64,000 nucleotides of DNA from Boseongicola sp. Its GTDB lineage: Bacteria > Pseudomonadota > Alphaproteobacteria > Rhodobacterales > Rhodobacteraceae. Under the pieces are notes generated by a model, which had not been told where the DNA came from, did no database searches, and was given only the letters and a program-made list of their open reading frames with translations. Location: the NCBI GenBank assembly GCA_028824715.1, contig JAPPCV010000174.1:1-64000 (forward strand), given 5' to 3'. Made by a program: the position numbers and the translations under genes. This document shows, one piece after another, positions 8,934 to 18,229 of this stretch; the stretch's first letter is position 1, and every line of letters starts with the position of its first letter.

Positions 8934-9812
8934 ATGGCAACCCAGCACTCCCGATCCGCAGCCCGGCTGATGATGGCCCCAGCGGTGGTCCTTCTTCTCG
9001 GCTGGATGCTCGTGCCGCTGACGATGACGCTTTACTTCTCCTTCAAGAAATACCTGCCGATGCGTGGCGACTCGTTGGCAAACGGCCTGGATTGGGTGGG
9101 GTTCGCAAATTACGCACGATTCGTGACGTCGAGCTCGTTCTGGCCAAGTGTCTACGCGACCCTCGTCATCGTCGGCGGTGTCCTGGTGATCACGGTGATC
9201 CTCGGAATCTTCCTCGCTCTCCTGCTCGATCAGCCGATGTGGGGCCAGGGGGTTGTCCGCATCCTGGTCATCGCTCCCTTCTTCGTCATGCCGACCGTGT
9301 CGGGTCTCGTGTGGAAGAACATGTTCATGGATCCGGTGAACGGCTTCTTTGCCCATGTCTGGCGAAGCGTCGGGGCCGAACCGATCGAGTGGCTCTCTCA
9401 GGCATCGCTGCCCTCGCTCATTCTCATCGTGTCGTGGCAATGGCTGCCCTTCGCGACGCTGATTCTGCTCACGGCGTTTCAGTCGCTCGACCAGGAGCAG
9501 CTCGAAGCCGCCGAGATGGACGGCGCACGCTGGCCGCAGCGCTTTGTCTTCATCGTTCTGCCGCACCTGAGCCGCGCGATCACCGTCGTGCTCCTGATCC
9601 AGACGATCTTCCTCTTGTCGATCTTCGCAGAGATTTTCGTTACCACCCAGGGCTCGTTCGGCACCAAGACACTGACCTACCTGATCTACCAGCGCGTGCT
9701 GGAAAGCCAGAACGTGGGCCTCGGCTCCGCCGGTGGTGTCTACGCCATCATCCTTGCCAACATCGTTGCGATCTTCCTGATGCGCATCGTCGGCAAGAAC
9801 CTGGACGCGTGA
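8934..9812 (+). CDS. smoF: Polyol ABC transporter permease (MalF/SmoF type)
   Basis: First inner-membrane subunit of the polyol importer, 292 residues with about six membrane segments ([19 protein letters not shown] first). The ATPase-docking EAA loop reads [20 protein letters not shown]. Start ATG 8934 follows AGGAGG at 8921. It is separated from the binding-protein gene by a hairpin and is followed after 12 bases by the second permease. Two alternative upstream codons in frame have no ribosome site. Confidence 0.92.
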   Translation: MATQHSRSAARLMMAPAVVLLLGWMLVPLTMTLYFSFKKYLPMRGDSLANGLDWVGFANYARFVTSSSFWPSVYATLVIVGGVLVITVILGIFLALLLDQPMWGQGVVRILVIAPFFVMPTVSGLVWKNMFMDPVNGFFAHVWRSVGAEPIEWLSQASLPSLILIVSWQWLPFATLILLTAFQSLDQEQLEAAEMDGARWPQRFVFIVLPHLSRAITVVLLIQTIFLLSIFAEIFVTTQGSFGTKTLTYLIYQRVLESQNVGLGSAGGVYAIILANIVAIFLMRIVGKNLDA

Positions 9813-9824
9813 GGAGGGACGACC

Positions 9825-10655
9825 ATGGCCCGTGCCGTAACTACCCGCCAAAAGACGATCAACTCCCTTGCCGCATGGGCGGTCGGCCTGCTGATCTTCT
9901 TCCCGATCCTCTGGATCTTCGTCATGTCGTTCAAGGCCGAGGGCGACGCGATCAAGACCCCGCTGGAAGTGCTCGCTGCGCCATGGACCCTGGAAAACTA
10001 CGGCGTCGTGCAGGAGCGCTCGAACTATTCGCGGCACTTCGCAAACTCGGTCATCCTGGCCTTCGGTTCGACTCTCCTGGGCCTTCTCGTCGCCGTGCCC
10101 GCAGCTTGGGCGATGGCCTTCGTGCCGTCCAAACGCACCAAGGACATCCTCCTCTGGATGCTCTCGACGAAGATGCTGCCCGCCGTCGGCGTGCTCTACC
10201 CGATCTACCTTCTGTTCATCCGGCTTGGACTTCTCGACAGCCGCGCCGGGCTTGTCGTCGTGCTGATGCTGATCAACCTGCCGATCATCGTCTGGATGCT
10301 CTACACCTACTTCAGGGAGATCCCTGGCGAGATTCTGGAGGCGGCGCGGATGGATGGCGCCACACTGCACGAAGAGATCCTCTACGTGCTCACGCCGATG
10401 GCGATCCCGGGCATGGCCTCGACGTTGCTCCTGAACGTCATCCTCGCCTGGAACGAGGCGTTCTGGACGCTCAACCTTACCGCGGCCAAGGCGGCTCCGC
10501 TCACGGCCTTCATCGCCAGCTACTCGAGCCCGGAGGGGTTGTTCTACGCCAAGCTCTCGGCGGCATCGACCATGGCCATCGCACCAATCCTGATAATGGG
10601 CTGGTTCAGCCAGAAACAACTTGTCCGCGGCCTGACCTTCGGCGCCGTGAAATAA
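9825..10655 (+). CDS. smoG: Polyol ABC transporter permease (MalG/SmoG type)
   Basis: Second membrane subunit, 276 residues, pairing with the preceding permease. Typical MalG features: N-terminal hydrophobic helix ([20 protein letters not shown]), EAA loop [20 protein letters not shown], and the conserved C-terminus [11 protein letters not shown]. Ribosome site GGAGGG just upstream of 9825. The ATPase gene follows after 11 bases, so the four transport genes form one transcription unit. Confidence 0.93.
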   Translation: MARAVTTRQKTINSLAAWAVGLLIFFPILWIFVMSFKAEGDAIKTPLEVLAAPWTLENYGVVQERSNYSRHFANSVILAFGSTLLGLLVAVPAAWAMAFVPSKRTKDILLWMLSTKMLPAVGVLYPIYLLFIRLGLLDSRAGLVVVLMLINLPIIVWMLYTYFREIPGEILEAARMDGATLHEEILYVLTPMAIPGMASTLLLNVILAWNEAFWTLNLTAAKAAPLTAFIASYSSPEGLFYAKLSAASTMAIAPILIMGWFSQKQLVRGLTFGAVK

Positions 10656-10666
10656 GGGGAACGGAC

Positions 10667-11671
10667 ATGGGACAGATTCAACTCAACCAGGTTTCCAAGA
10701 GTTTCGGCAGTGTCGAGGTCATTCCGCCGCTCGACCTCACCATCGAAGATGGCGAGTTCGTGGTGTTCGTCGGTCCGTCGGGCTGCGGGAAATCCACGCT
10801 CCTGCGCCTGATCGCCGGACTCGAGGACGTCACCGAAGGCCACGTCACGATCGACGGCCAGGATGCAACCGAAGTCGTGCCGGCAAAGCGAGGCCTTGCG
10901 ATGGTGTTCCAGAGCTACGCTCTCTATCCGCACATGTCGGTGCGCAAGAACATCGCTTTCCCTCTGCGCATGGCAGGTCTTGACAAGGCCCAGCAGGACA
11001 AGAGCGTGGCGCAGGCAGCCGAGGTTCTTAACCTCACCGACTACCTCGATCGGCGCCCCGGCCAGCTTTCGGGTGGGCAGCGCCAGCGCGTCGCCATCGG
11101 TCGCGCGATCGTACGCGAACCGGCCGCCTTCCTGTTTGACGAACCGCTCTCCAACCTGGACGCCGCCCTTCGCGTGGGCATGCGACTGGAGATCTCCGAG
11201 CTGCACAAGCGCCTCAAGACGACGATGATCTACGTCACCCACGACCAGGTCGAAGCCATGACCATGGCCGACAAGATCGTTGTGCTGCAGGCGGGCGTAA
11301 TCGAGCAGGTCGGCTCACCGCTCGAACTCTACCAGCGCCCGCGCAATACCTTCGTCGCGGGCTTCATCGGCAGCCCGAAGATGAACCTGATCCAAGGGCC
11401 CGGGGCCGACAAGTACGGCGCCGCGACGATCGGCATCCGTCCCGAGCACATCGACATTAACGAGGAAGAGGGACTTTGGCATGGCACCGTCGGCGTGTCG
11501 GAACACCTAGGCTCCGACACTTTCTTCCACGTCCAGTGCAACGCCTCGCACGAGCCGCTCACTGTGCGGGCCACAGGGGAGATGGCCCTCGAGTACGGCG
11601 CCGAGGTCCACCTGACGCCACGCACCGAGCATCTTCACAAGTTCGACGCGAAGGGGCTCCGGATGGAATGA
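10667..11671 (+). CDS. smoK: Polyol ABC transporter ATP-binding protein (MalK/SmoK type)
   Basis: Cytoplasmic ATPase energising the polyol importer, 334 residues. Visible motifs: Walker [11 protein letters not shown]-loop [10 protein letters not shown], signature LSGGQRQR, Walker [12 protein letters not shown] and H-loop [10 protein letters not shown], then a C-terminal TOBE-type region ([10 protein letters not shown]). Start ATG 10667 follows AGGGGA. It is followed by a vestigial dehydrogenase and then mannitol dehydrogenase. Confidence 0.93.
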   Translation: MGQIQLNQVSKSFGSVEVIPPLDLTIEDGEFVVFVGPSGCGKSTLLRLIAGLEDVTEGHVTIDGQDATEVVPAKRGLAMVFQSYALYPHMSVRKNIAFPLRMAGLDKAQQDKSVAQAAEVLNLTDYLDRRPGQLSGGQRQRVAIGRAIVREPAAFLFDEPLSNLDAALRVGMRLEISELHKRLKTTMIYVTHDQVEAMTMADKIVVLQAGVIEQVGSPLELYQRPRNTFVAGFIGSPKMNLIQGPGADKYGAATIGIRPEHIDINEEEGLWHGTVGVSEHLGSDTFFHVQCNASHEPLTVRATGEMALEYGAEVHLTPRTEHLHKFDAKGLRME

Positions 11672-11696
11672 AACGGCTCGGAGGCAAGAGACCGCA

Positions 11697-11876
11697 ATGA
11701 CTTTCGGCACAGCGCGCAGTATCGGACGTGGCAGTGCGGAGGCCCATGTGGCGGAAGGCGCGCGTGCCGCTCTTGCCGATATCGGCATCGCGTGGGCGCG
11801 CCAATCGCCTGAAGAGATTGCCCCGGCGTGGTCGACTGCATCGTCGCTCGGACCCGCAAACTTGATGGCGGTCTGA
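11697..11876 (+). pseudogene. Vestigial short-chain (sorbitol-type) dehydrogenase
   Basis: A 59-codon open frame whose start TARSIGRGSAEAHVAEGARA followed by ALADI is recognisably the Rossmann nucleotide-binding segment of a short-chain dehydrogenase (normally TGSARGIG...EAYVREGARVAIADI). The N-terminal strand is shortened, and everything after about residue 35 (the catalytic Ser, Tyr and Lys) is gone. In the R. sphaeroides smo operon a sorbitol dehydrogenase gene (smoS) occupies exactly this place between ATPase and mannitol dehydrogenase, so this is almost certainly its remnant. Confidence 0.7.
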
Positions 11877-11908
11877 GGATGAGCTGAGAGATGAATTCGG
11901 GGGATGCC

Positions 11909-13402
11909 ATGAAAAAACTCGGCAATGGTACGTTGTCGAGCCTTCCCGAGGGCATCGAACGCCCAAGCTACGACCGAGGCGACTTGACGCCCGGGATCGT
12001 GCACATCGGACTAGGCAACTTCCACCGTGCGCATCAGGCATGGTATCTGCACCGGCTGATGCAAGTCGGCCGCGCGCTGGACTGGGCCATCATCGGCGCC
12101 GGGGTCAGGCCTTACGACGCGGCGATGCGTGAAAGGCTCCTGGCGCAGGACTGCCTGACCACACTGATCGAACTTGCCCCCTCCGGCGCGAGCGCCGAGG
12201 TCATCGGGCCCATGGTCGACTACGTGCCGGTCGAGGGCGGCAACGGCGCCTTGATCCGGGCCATGGCCGATCCGCAAGTCCGAATCGTCTCGCTGACCGT
12301 GACAGAGGGTGGATACTACACCGGCGCAAGCGGCAGGTTCGACGCCGCACACGCCGATATCGCCCACGACGCCCAAGACCCTGACAATCCACGTACCGCT
12401 TTCGGCGCCATGATAGCGGCGCTGAAGCTGCGCCGCGCCGCTGGGCATGGGCCGTTCACCGGACAAAGTTGCGACAATCTGCAAGGCAATGGTGCCATCC
12501 TGCGCCAGACGGTCGTGTCGCTCGCCCGCCTGAGCGATCCAGGCCTTGCCGACTGGATCGATTGCAATTGCAGCTTTCCCAATTCGATGGTGGATTGCAT
12601 TGTGCCGGCGACGGGCCCCAAGGAAATTGCCCTTGCGCGATCGTTCAGGATCGACGACGCCGCGCCCGTCACTCACGAGAACTACCGTCAGTGGGTAATC
12701 GAGGACGACTTCTGCGCCGGGCGGCCGGACTGGGACGAAGTCGGTGCCACCTTCACCGACGCGGTGCACGACTACGAGACGATGAAGATCCGGATTCTGA
12801 ACGCCGGGCACCAGGTGCTCTCCAACGCGGGCGAACTCCTGTCGGTTGAAACGATCGCCGATTGCATGGAGCACCCGTTGATCGCGGCGCTGTTTCGCAA
12901 GGTCCAGGCCGAGGAGATCGCGCCCTACGTGCACCCGGTGCCCGACATGACGCCATCGAACTACAAGAAACTGGTCGAGCGCCGCTTCTCCAACCCTGAG
13001 ATTGTCGACACCACCCGACGCGTCGCCTTTGACGGATCATCGCGGCACGCCCGCTTTGTCCTGCCCATTCTGCGAGAAGCGCTGGCTGCGGGTGGTTCAG
13101 TCGAGGGCTTGAGCCTGGTCGAGGCGTTGTGGGCAAGGATGTGCGAAGGGACGCGTGAGGACGGCAGCCGCATTGAGTCGAACGATCCGTTCTGGGATGA
13201 CCTTACCACCTACGCGGCCCGTGCCCGAGAGGTCCCGCACACTTGGCTTGAGATGCGCGAAATTTATGGGGACCTCTCGGACGCGCCGAGATTTTCCTCA
13301 GCATTTGAGCGATGGCTGGCCCTGATTTATCGCGACGGCATCGAGTCTGTCATTTGCCAATACCTGAATCAAGATTCGAGCGCAGTGGGCTGTCCTCACT
13401 GA
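11909..13402 (+). CDS. mtlK: Mannitol 2-dehydrogenase family oxidoreductase
   Basis: Oxidises mannitol (or arabitol/sorbitol) to the ketose with NAD+. The 497-residue product has the family N-terminus GIVHIGLGNFHRAHQAWYL (a GxGxxxR nucleotide-binding loop), and the long-chain polyol dehydrogenase motif region FPNSMVDCIVPATGP, with the catalytic Lys expected near EIVDTTRR/YKKLVERRFSNP. I chose ATG 11909 (GGGGG upstream); ATG 11891 would add six residues. It closes the polyol operon and hands the ketose to fructokinase, whose gene is absent here and lies far away at 54.8 kb. The C-terminal part is duplicated as a relic at 54467-54703. Confidence 0.92.
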   Translation: MKKLGNGTLSSLPEGIERPSYDRGDLTPGIVHIGLGNFHRAHQAWYLHRLMQVGRALDWAIIGAGVRPYDAAMRERLLAQDCLTTLIELAPSGASAEVIGPMVDYVPVEGGNGALIRAMADPQVRIVSLTVTEGGYYTGASGRFDAAHADIAHDAQDPDNPRTAFGAMIAALKLRRAAGHGPFTGQSCDNLQGNGAILRQTVVSLARLSDPGLADWIDCNCSFPNSMVDCIVPATGPKEIALARSFRIDDAAPVTHENYRQWVIEDDFCAGRPDWDEVGATFTDAVHDYETMKIRILNAGHQVLSNAGELLSVETIADCMEHPLIAALFRKVQAEEIAPYVHPVPDMTPSNYKKLVERRFSNPEIVDTTRRVAFDGSSRHARFVLPILREALAAGGSVEGLSLVEALWARMCEGTREDGSRIESNDPFWDDLTTYAARAREVPHTWLEMREIYGDLSDAPRFSSAFERWLALIYRDGIESVICQYLNQDSSAVGCPH

Positions 13403-14032
13403 GGTGTACCAAAGACTGGGGTGGACTCGCGCCGCTGGTCGAGGGACCTGAGATTGCGTGGGAAGAGAGCAATGGCTGAGGTCGGTGATGCAGACGCCTA
13501 AGCTGTCCGGGGCCACCACGCAGATTCCGGTCCGGAAACGGGCATTTGAGCTTCTCCGAGTCAACCCGGTCCCGAACGTTCCCGTTCGAAAATGCAGGTT
13601 GACCGACAGCGGCCCGGTCCGGAAAGCCGGAATTTCAGCAGGATGGTCGCGGAATCCCACTTCGCCCCCGAAGTGTCGCCTGATGCCTGGGTCAGCCGTG
13701 CCGCAGAACTCCCGCGCCGAATCGCCGACGATGGGATCGACCTGTTCGTTGTCGCAATCGCGGCACAGTCCCGTTGTCCGCATGTCGCGGCGGCCCACCG
13801 TCGTCACCCTGCATCGGTCGAGACATATGCGTCTGTTCCCAAGCTTCCGGCAGCCGTCGAAGCGCTCTCTGGCGTGGCGCTGCGTAGCAGTCTCTGGTCT
13901 TCAAGCGCCCTCTTCTGTCCGCGCCAGCTGATTCGCGCCTTTGGCAGCAACATGCCTATGCGTGGCCGCAGGGGACCGGCCGGTCGCTTGCCCGTTCAGA
14001 GCGGGAGCAAGGATGTCGGCAGCGCCCTTGCA
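13403..14032. other. Intergenic stretch with short direct repeats, no recognisable gene
   Basis: Between mannitol dehydrogenase and creatinase (convergent). Open frames on both strands give no recognisable protein. It contains the 12-mer CCGGTCCGGAAA twice (13527-13538 and 13614-13625) and a variant CCGGTCCCGAAC at 13566, which could be the end of a decayed mobile element. Confidence 0.4.
13527..13625. repeat. Three degenerate 12-bp direct repeats
   Basis: CCGGTCCGGAAA at 13527-13538 and 13614-13625 is exact; CCGGTCCCGAAC at 13566-13577 matches 10 of 12. Spacing is 39 and 48 bases. Significance is unknown. Confidence 0.5.
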
Positions 14033-15247
14033 TCAGGTCCCGATGACATTGTGGTCCGGCCCGTAAGGAAATCCGGTGATGTTGGTTGCACGGTCGTCGT
14101 CAACCACAAGAATGTCATGTTCGCGATACCCGCCGGCCCCGGGCCGACCTTCGGGAACCAGCAGCATGGGCTCCATGGAGATCACCATGCCCGGCTCCAG
14201 GGTCGTATCGATGTCTTCGCGAAGTTCCAGCCCGGCCTCCCGGCCGTAGTAGTGGCTCAGTACTCCGAAGGAGTGGCCGTATCCGAAGGACCGGAATTGC
14301 AGGAGCCCTTCGTCTTCGAGGAACCTGTTGATCTCCGCGCAAATTCCCGAACACGTCGCGCCCGGCCTGATGAGCGACAGGCCGAGTTCGTGCGCCGCAA
14401 CGTTGGCTTGCCAGATCCTGAGCGTTTCGGCATCGGGTTCCCCGAGAAAGAGCGAACGTTCGAGCGCGGTGTAGTACCCGCTGATCATCGGAAACGCGTT
14501 GAGGTTCAGGAGATCGCCGGATTCGAGCCGCCGTCCGGTGGCAGGGTTATGCGCACCATCAGTGTTGATGCCTGACTGGAACCAGACCCAGGTGTCGCGA
14601 TACTCCGCGTCAGGGAAGGCATCAGCGATCGCGATTTCCATCGCGTTTCGCCCGGCCATTGCGACGTCGATTTCGCGGACGCTCACGCCGATCGCCTCCT
14701 TGATCGCCCATCCTCCGATGTCCGCAACGCGAGCCCCTTCCTTGATGAGCGCGATTTCTGCGGGCGACTTGACCATCCGCAGCCGCATCGTGTCCGGCGC
14801 GATGTCGACAAGCTTGTCGATGCTCAGCATTTCGCGGCACGTTCGTTCGGCGGCAAGAGTCAGGTGATCCGCTTCGATGCCGAGTCGCCCAGGCGTGCCG
14901 ATGATGGACTTCACCGCGCGCCAGTAGTTGTCGCGCTTCCAGTCCGTATAGACGAGGTTGTCCTCGATCGAGCGCCGCCAAGGCTGGCCGGCATCGATGT
15001 TTGCCGAGACAGTCGTGCAGCGGTCCTTGGTCACGACGCAACCGTAGGGACGGCCAAAGGCGCAATGCAGAAATCCGGAGTAGTAGGCGATGTTGTGCAT
15101 CGACGTGAGCAAGACGACTGGAATGTCCCTTTGATCCATGACGGCGCGGAGACTTTCCAGACGTGCGGCATACTCTTCGGCGGCAAACGGCAGTTGGGCC
15201 TTTTCGCCGTTTTCGAGAACCAGGAATTCGGGGCGCGTGTCAGCCAT
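14033..15247 (-). CDS. Creatinase (creatine amidinohydrolase)
   Basis: Hydrolyses creatine to sarcosine and urea in the cytoplasm. The 404-residue product has the pita-bread peptidase-M24-like fold, but its wording is that of true creatinases: FGRPYGCVVTKD, ANIDAGQPWRRS, WFQSGINTDGAHNPATGR (containing the catalytic His), SFGYGHSFGVLSHYYGREAG and EPGMVISMEPM. Length equals known creatinases. ATG 15247 is preceded by AGGAGAG; the open frame runs on upstream but the extension is not homologous. No sarcosine oxidase, creatininase or urease gene is in the window. A related Xaa-Pro-type hydrolase is the main alternative, which I consider unlikely given near end-to-end resemblance. Confidence 0.88.
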   Translation of the reverse strand: MADTRPEFLVLENGEKAQLPFAAEEYAARLESLRAVMDQRDIPVVLLTSMHNIAYYSGFLHCAFGRPYGCVVTKDRCTTVSANIDAGQPWRRSIEDNLVYTDWKRDNYWRAVKSIIGTPGRLGIEADHLTLAAERTCREMLSIDKLVDIAPDTMRLRMVKSPAEIALIKEGARVADIGGWAIKEAIGVSVREIDVAMAGRNAMEIAIADAFPDAEYRDTWVWFQSGINTDGAHNPATGRRLESGDLLNLNAFPMISGYYTALERSLFLGEPDAETLRIWQANVAAHELGLSLIRPGATCSGICAEINRFLEDEGLLQFRSFGYGHSFGVLSHYYGREAGLELREDIDTTLEPGMVISMEPMLLVPEGRPGAGGYREHDILVVDDDRATNITGFPYGPDHNVIGT

Positions 15248-15513
15248 GGTGGTCTCTCCTCTGGCCATCGCCCCGGCGTACAGGGCCATGATCTCCTGGA
15301 CCCGGACCACCGCCGGGGCAGCGACGCCATCGCTGCAAGCAGTCGGGACAATAAGTCGACTCGTTCGGGCAGGCAATACGTCCGCAGCCTCAGCCATGGA
15401 TTGCGCGGCCACGCATGCATCGAGATGCCACGAAAGGGAACGGACACCCATACGAGTCTCGAACTTGGATCCTGCAACGCCTCGTTGACGTGAGGTTCGC
15501 GCGCTTCTCGAGA
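15248..15513. other. Upstream region of creatinase
   Basis: Presumed promoter region of the minus-strand creatinase gene merging into the decayed DUF3883 fragment. No clear -10/-35 was found. Confidence 0.3.
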
Positions 15514-15759
15514 GTCCGCCCGGAACGCCGTTGCCGTCAGCGACACACGGGCTTCAAGCGGCGGGCGAATCTCGAACGCCGTCGGTTCGCGACAGAAGTT
15601 CCACAGCCGGATCAGTCGCGAATCGGAGCAGCGCTCTTCCGACAAGGCAATCTCGTTGCGGGAATGGAAGAAGGGCGTTCGTTCCCATCCGTTTGTTGTC
15701 TTCACTTCGATCAGGCGTGATCGCCCGTCCAGCCCGAAGCCGGAGATTTCACGGCCCGC
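15514..15759 (-). pseudogene. DUF3883-domain protein fragment
   Basis: The minus-strand frame reads VAGREISGFG, then RLIEVKTTNGWERTPFFHSR, NEIALSEER and EARVSLTATAFRAD, the conserved C-terminal DUF3883 core found in restriction/defence-associated and helicase-linked proteins. The frame has no start near the domain and, past the domain, runs on without a stop into unrelated sequence, so only the C-terminal module survives. The acidic and lysine residues of the nuclease-like EVK motif are still present. Extent is approximate. This is the only defence-like trace in the window. Confidence 0.65.
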
Positions 15760-16310
15760 GACGTCGGAATCCTTCGTGGTTCGAACCACCTGCCCAAGGT
15801 CTTCGAGCAGTTGCCCGTTTGACGAGGTGGGCGGAGGCCCGACCGAGATTTCTGGGGACGCGGACGTCCCCAACGCGGGGCGACTTGGGGGAGTTTCGGC
15901 GATCCGTTCCGGATTCCTGTTGAGCCACCGCATGGCGACCTTTGCCCGCATCACGAAATGGTCAGCGACGGTCCGAAGAAGACGCGGTCGAGAATTCTCC
16001 TTGGCCTCCGCATGACTGGGCGGTTCCCTGCTTGATGGCAATATCTTGGAGGCAGGAATGCGGGACCATTGTTCTCGAAATTCGCGCCTCTCCCCATCTC
16101 AAGTCGTCGCCAGAAGCCGATTGCGGGCGCAATGTGGAATTCGTGTTGCGCTCTATGGCTGGTCTGAGAGGCTTCAGCGCCACCTCAGAAATGTCCGGGA
16201 ATTCGCATTGACCAATTGCGATGCTCGGCATTCAATCACAATTGCAAAGTCCGACGAAGTTGGCGTCGAACGCGCTCCTGCCTTCAAGGGACAACAGAGG
16301 AAGAACCGCA
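15760..16310. other. Intergenic stretch without a recognised gene
   Basis: Open frames on both strands upstream of the MBL hydrolase gene show no known motif. Probably further debris of the DUF3883 gene plus the promoter of the MBL gene. Confidence 0.35.
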
Positions 16311-17261
16311 ATGGAGAAGTCGGTCATCAGCCATCGGTCCGGCCCATTTTCCACCGTTTCGATGGGACTGCCCGGGGATCACGAAGGCAAGACGGCAACC
16401 CGGGTCTTCTTCGTGCGCGGCAGCGACAGGATCGGCCTGATTGACAGCGGCCTTTGCGGCGGCCTGCCAGCGCTCAAGCAAGCCTTCGAAGAGCTTGGCA
16501 TCGCGCGCAGGGATCTCGATTTCCTGCTCCTGACCCACGAACACATGGATCACGTCGGCAACAATGGCTGGCTCAAGGCCGAGACGGATTGCAGGATTCT
16601 GGGTCATCACGCCCGCGCGGATCGTGTTGCCGACAACATGCTGAACGCCAAGACCATCGTGCACGCATTCCCCGAGGGCGAACAATTTGATCTCAACGCG
16701 GAATATCTCGACTGGATGGGACCGACCGAAGGCCCGATCGAGGAATTCATCAAGGATGGCGACGTGATTGATCTCGGCGGCGGTGTCGCTATGGAGGTAG
16801 TCGAAGTGCCAGGCCATTCAATGTGCGAGGTGGGCTTTTTCGAGCTTTCGACCAAGACGCTGGTCCTCGCCGACCCGCTGCTGCCACCCTTCAATCCGGT
16901 TCTCTATCTCTATGAGGATCCAAACGTGATGCGCGCCACTTTCGACAAGATCGAGAAGTTTCTGATCGAACGTGACGTGCAGTCCGTCCTCCTGGCCCAT
17001 GACGACGTGAAGACCGTCCTCGAAACCCAGGAACTGGTCGACGATTGCCGTCGCCGCGTGGACAAGGTGGAGGTCTCGATGATCACTCACATGAAGACGA
17101 ATCCGAGCATTTCCTTTTCGGAGCTCCGCGACAAGTGCTGCGACGACCAGAACATGGTCCGCGAATGGCGCGCGCTGGTATCGATTGACGCCAGCTTGAA
17201 GGACTTCGTAGCGAAGGGGTTGGCCGAACAGCGCGACGGTGGCTGGCACTATGTCGGTTGA
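16311..17261 (+). CDS. MBL-fold metallo-hydrolase
   Basis: A 316-residue metallo-beta-lactamase-fold hydrolase with the binuclear metal motif LTHEHMDHVG, a later ligand in VEVPGHSMCEVG, Asp in LVLADPL and His in LLAHDD. The C-terminal 90 residues (DDCRRRVDKVEVSMITHMKT onward) form a helical extension resembling the winged-helix tail of LACTB2/glyoxalase-like hydrolases. Start ATG 16311 follows AGAGGAAG. It overlaps the next gene by 11 bases, so the two are co-translated; a thioesterase or lactonase role for a CoA- or ester-linked intermediate is possible but unproven. Confidence 0.85.
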   Translation: MEKSVISHRSGPFSTVSMGLPGDHEGKTATRVFFVRGSDRIGLIDSGLCGGLPALKQAFEELGIARRDLDFLLLTHEHMDHVGNNGWLKAETDCRILGHHARADRVADNMLNAKTIVHAFPEGEQFDLNAEYLDWMGPTEGPIEEFIKDGDVIDLGGGVAMEVVEVPGHSMCEVGFFELSTKTLVLADPLLPPFNPVLYLYEDPNVMRATFDKIEKFLIERDVQSVLLAHDDVKTVLETQELVDDCRRRVDKVEVSMITHMKTNPSISFSELRDKCCDDQNMVREWRALVSIDASLKDFVAKGLAEQRDGGWHYVG

Positions 17262-18228
17262 CCTGCCCAGATGCGCCGTGCTGGGCTCGGGCACCATGGG
17301 TGGTCAGATCGCCTTGTCCCTTGCCTTGGGCGGGGCACATGTGGCGCTCTGGGGACGTCGTGCCGAGGCGCTTGGCCCCGCGCTTGATCGTTGTGCCGAG
17401 GGCTTTGACTTTCTCGCGGGGCATGGGTTGACTGATGCCGTGGACCGCACGGCGGTTCTGGAACGGATCACGCCTCAGGCCGACATTGCCAGTTCCGTCG
17501 TGGATGCAGGCTTTGTTATCGAGGCGATAACAGAGGATCTCACGTTGAAGCAGGCGCTGCTGGGTGATGCGGAACTGGCTGCACCCGTGACGGCAGTCCT
17601 GTCCTCCACCACTTCCGCTCTGAGTGCCAGCGCCCTGCAATCCGACCTCAGGCGCCCGCAGAACTTCTGCATCGCCCATTATGCCCAACCCGCTCATCTG
17701 GTCGAGCTTGTCGAGGTGGTGCCTGGGTGCAACAGCTCGGACCGTGCCGTCGCGGTCACAACCGCGCTTTTGAGGGACACCGGCAAGACGCCGGTCACAT
17801 GCCCGGACATTCCAGGCTTTCTGTGGTCACGAATCCAGCATGCGGTGTTGCGCGAGTTTGCGTCGCTCGTCGGCCGGGACCTGGTGACTCCAGAGGCTTG
17901 CGACACGATCCTGAAGGTCGGCTATGCATCGCGCCTGCCCGCCATGGGGGCATTCGAGCACGCTGACCTTGCCGGGCTGGACTTGATAAACTCGGACGCG
18001 GCCAGGGCGGTTTGGGCCGACCTGTCAACCGTCGCCGACCCCGCCGAAACCCCTGTTGGCGAATTGTTCAGCAACGGCCAGCTGGGCATGAAGTCGGGCC
18101 GGGGGTTCTATGACTGGAACGTACGGGACGCTGAGGCCTTCAAGCGTCGGCGTGACGAGGAGATCATTCGGCGGATCAAGTTCAATCAAGGCGCAGAAGC
18201 AGGACAATGTCCCGCAGAGAAAAGCTGA
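17251..18228 (+). CDS. 3-hydroxyacyl-CoA dehydrogenase family protein
   Basis: A 325-residue NAD-dependent dehydrogenase of the 3-hydroxybutyryl-CoA dehydrogenase/L-gulonate dehydrogenase family. The dinucleotide-binding loop is VLGSGTMGGQIA, the catalytic-region motif is NFCIAHYAQPAHLVELVEVV (the usual HFFNPxxxxxLVEV with Ala/Tyr changes), and GFLWSRIQHAVLREFASLV is the start of the helical C-terminal domain, ending with the conserved GRGFYDW. The altered HFFNP motif suggests a substrate other than a plain fatty acyl-CoA. It starts inside the end of the MBL hydrolase gene. Confidence 0.85.
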   Translation: MSVDLPRCAVLGSGTMGGQIALSLALGGAHVALWGRRAEALGPALDRCAEGFDFLAGHGLTDAVDRTAVLERITPQADIASSVVDAGFVIEAITEDLTLKQALLGDAELAAPVTAVLSSTTSALSASALQSDLRRPQNFCIAHYAQPAHLVELVEVVPGCNSSDRAVAVTTALLRDTGKTPVTCPDIPGFLWSRIQHAVLREFASLVGRDLVTPEACDTILKVGYASRLPAMGAFEHADLAGLDLINSDAARAVWADLSTVADPAETPVGELFSNGQLGMKSGRGFYDWNVRDAEAFKRRRDEEIIRRIKFNQGAEAGQCPAEKS

Positions 18229-18229
18229 A

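Noticed and set aside
8832-10619. 595-codon open frame on the minus strand over the polyol permeases
   Set aside because: Antisense to two clear permease genes; translation is extremely rich in Asp, Glu, Arg, His and Gln with no motif.
9092-10666. Long plus-strand open frame running from inside the first permease into the ATPase gene
   Set aside because: Only its last third, from 10667, is the ATPase; the upstream part is an out-of-frame reading of the permeases.
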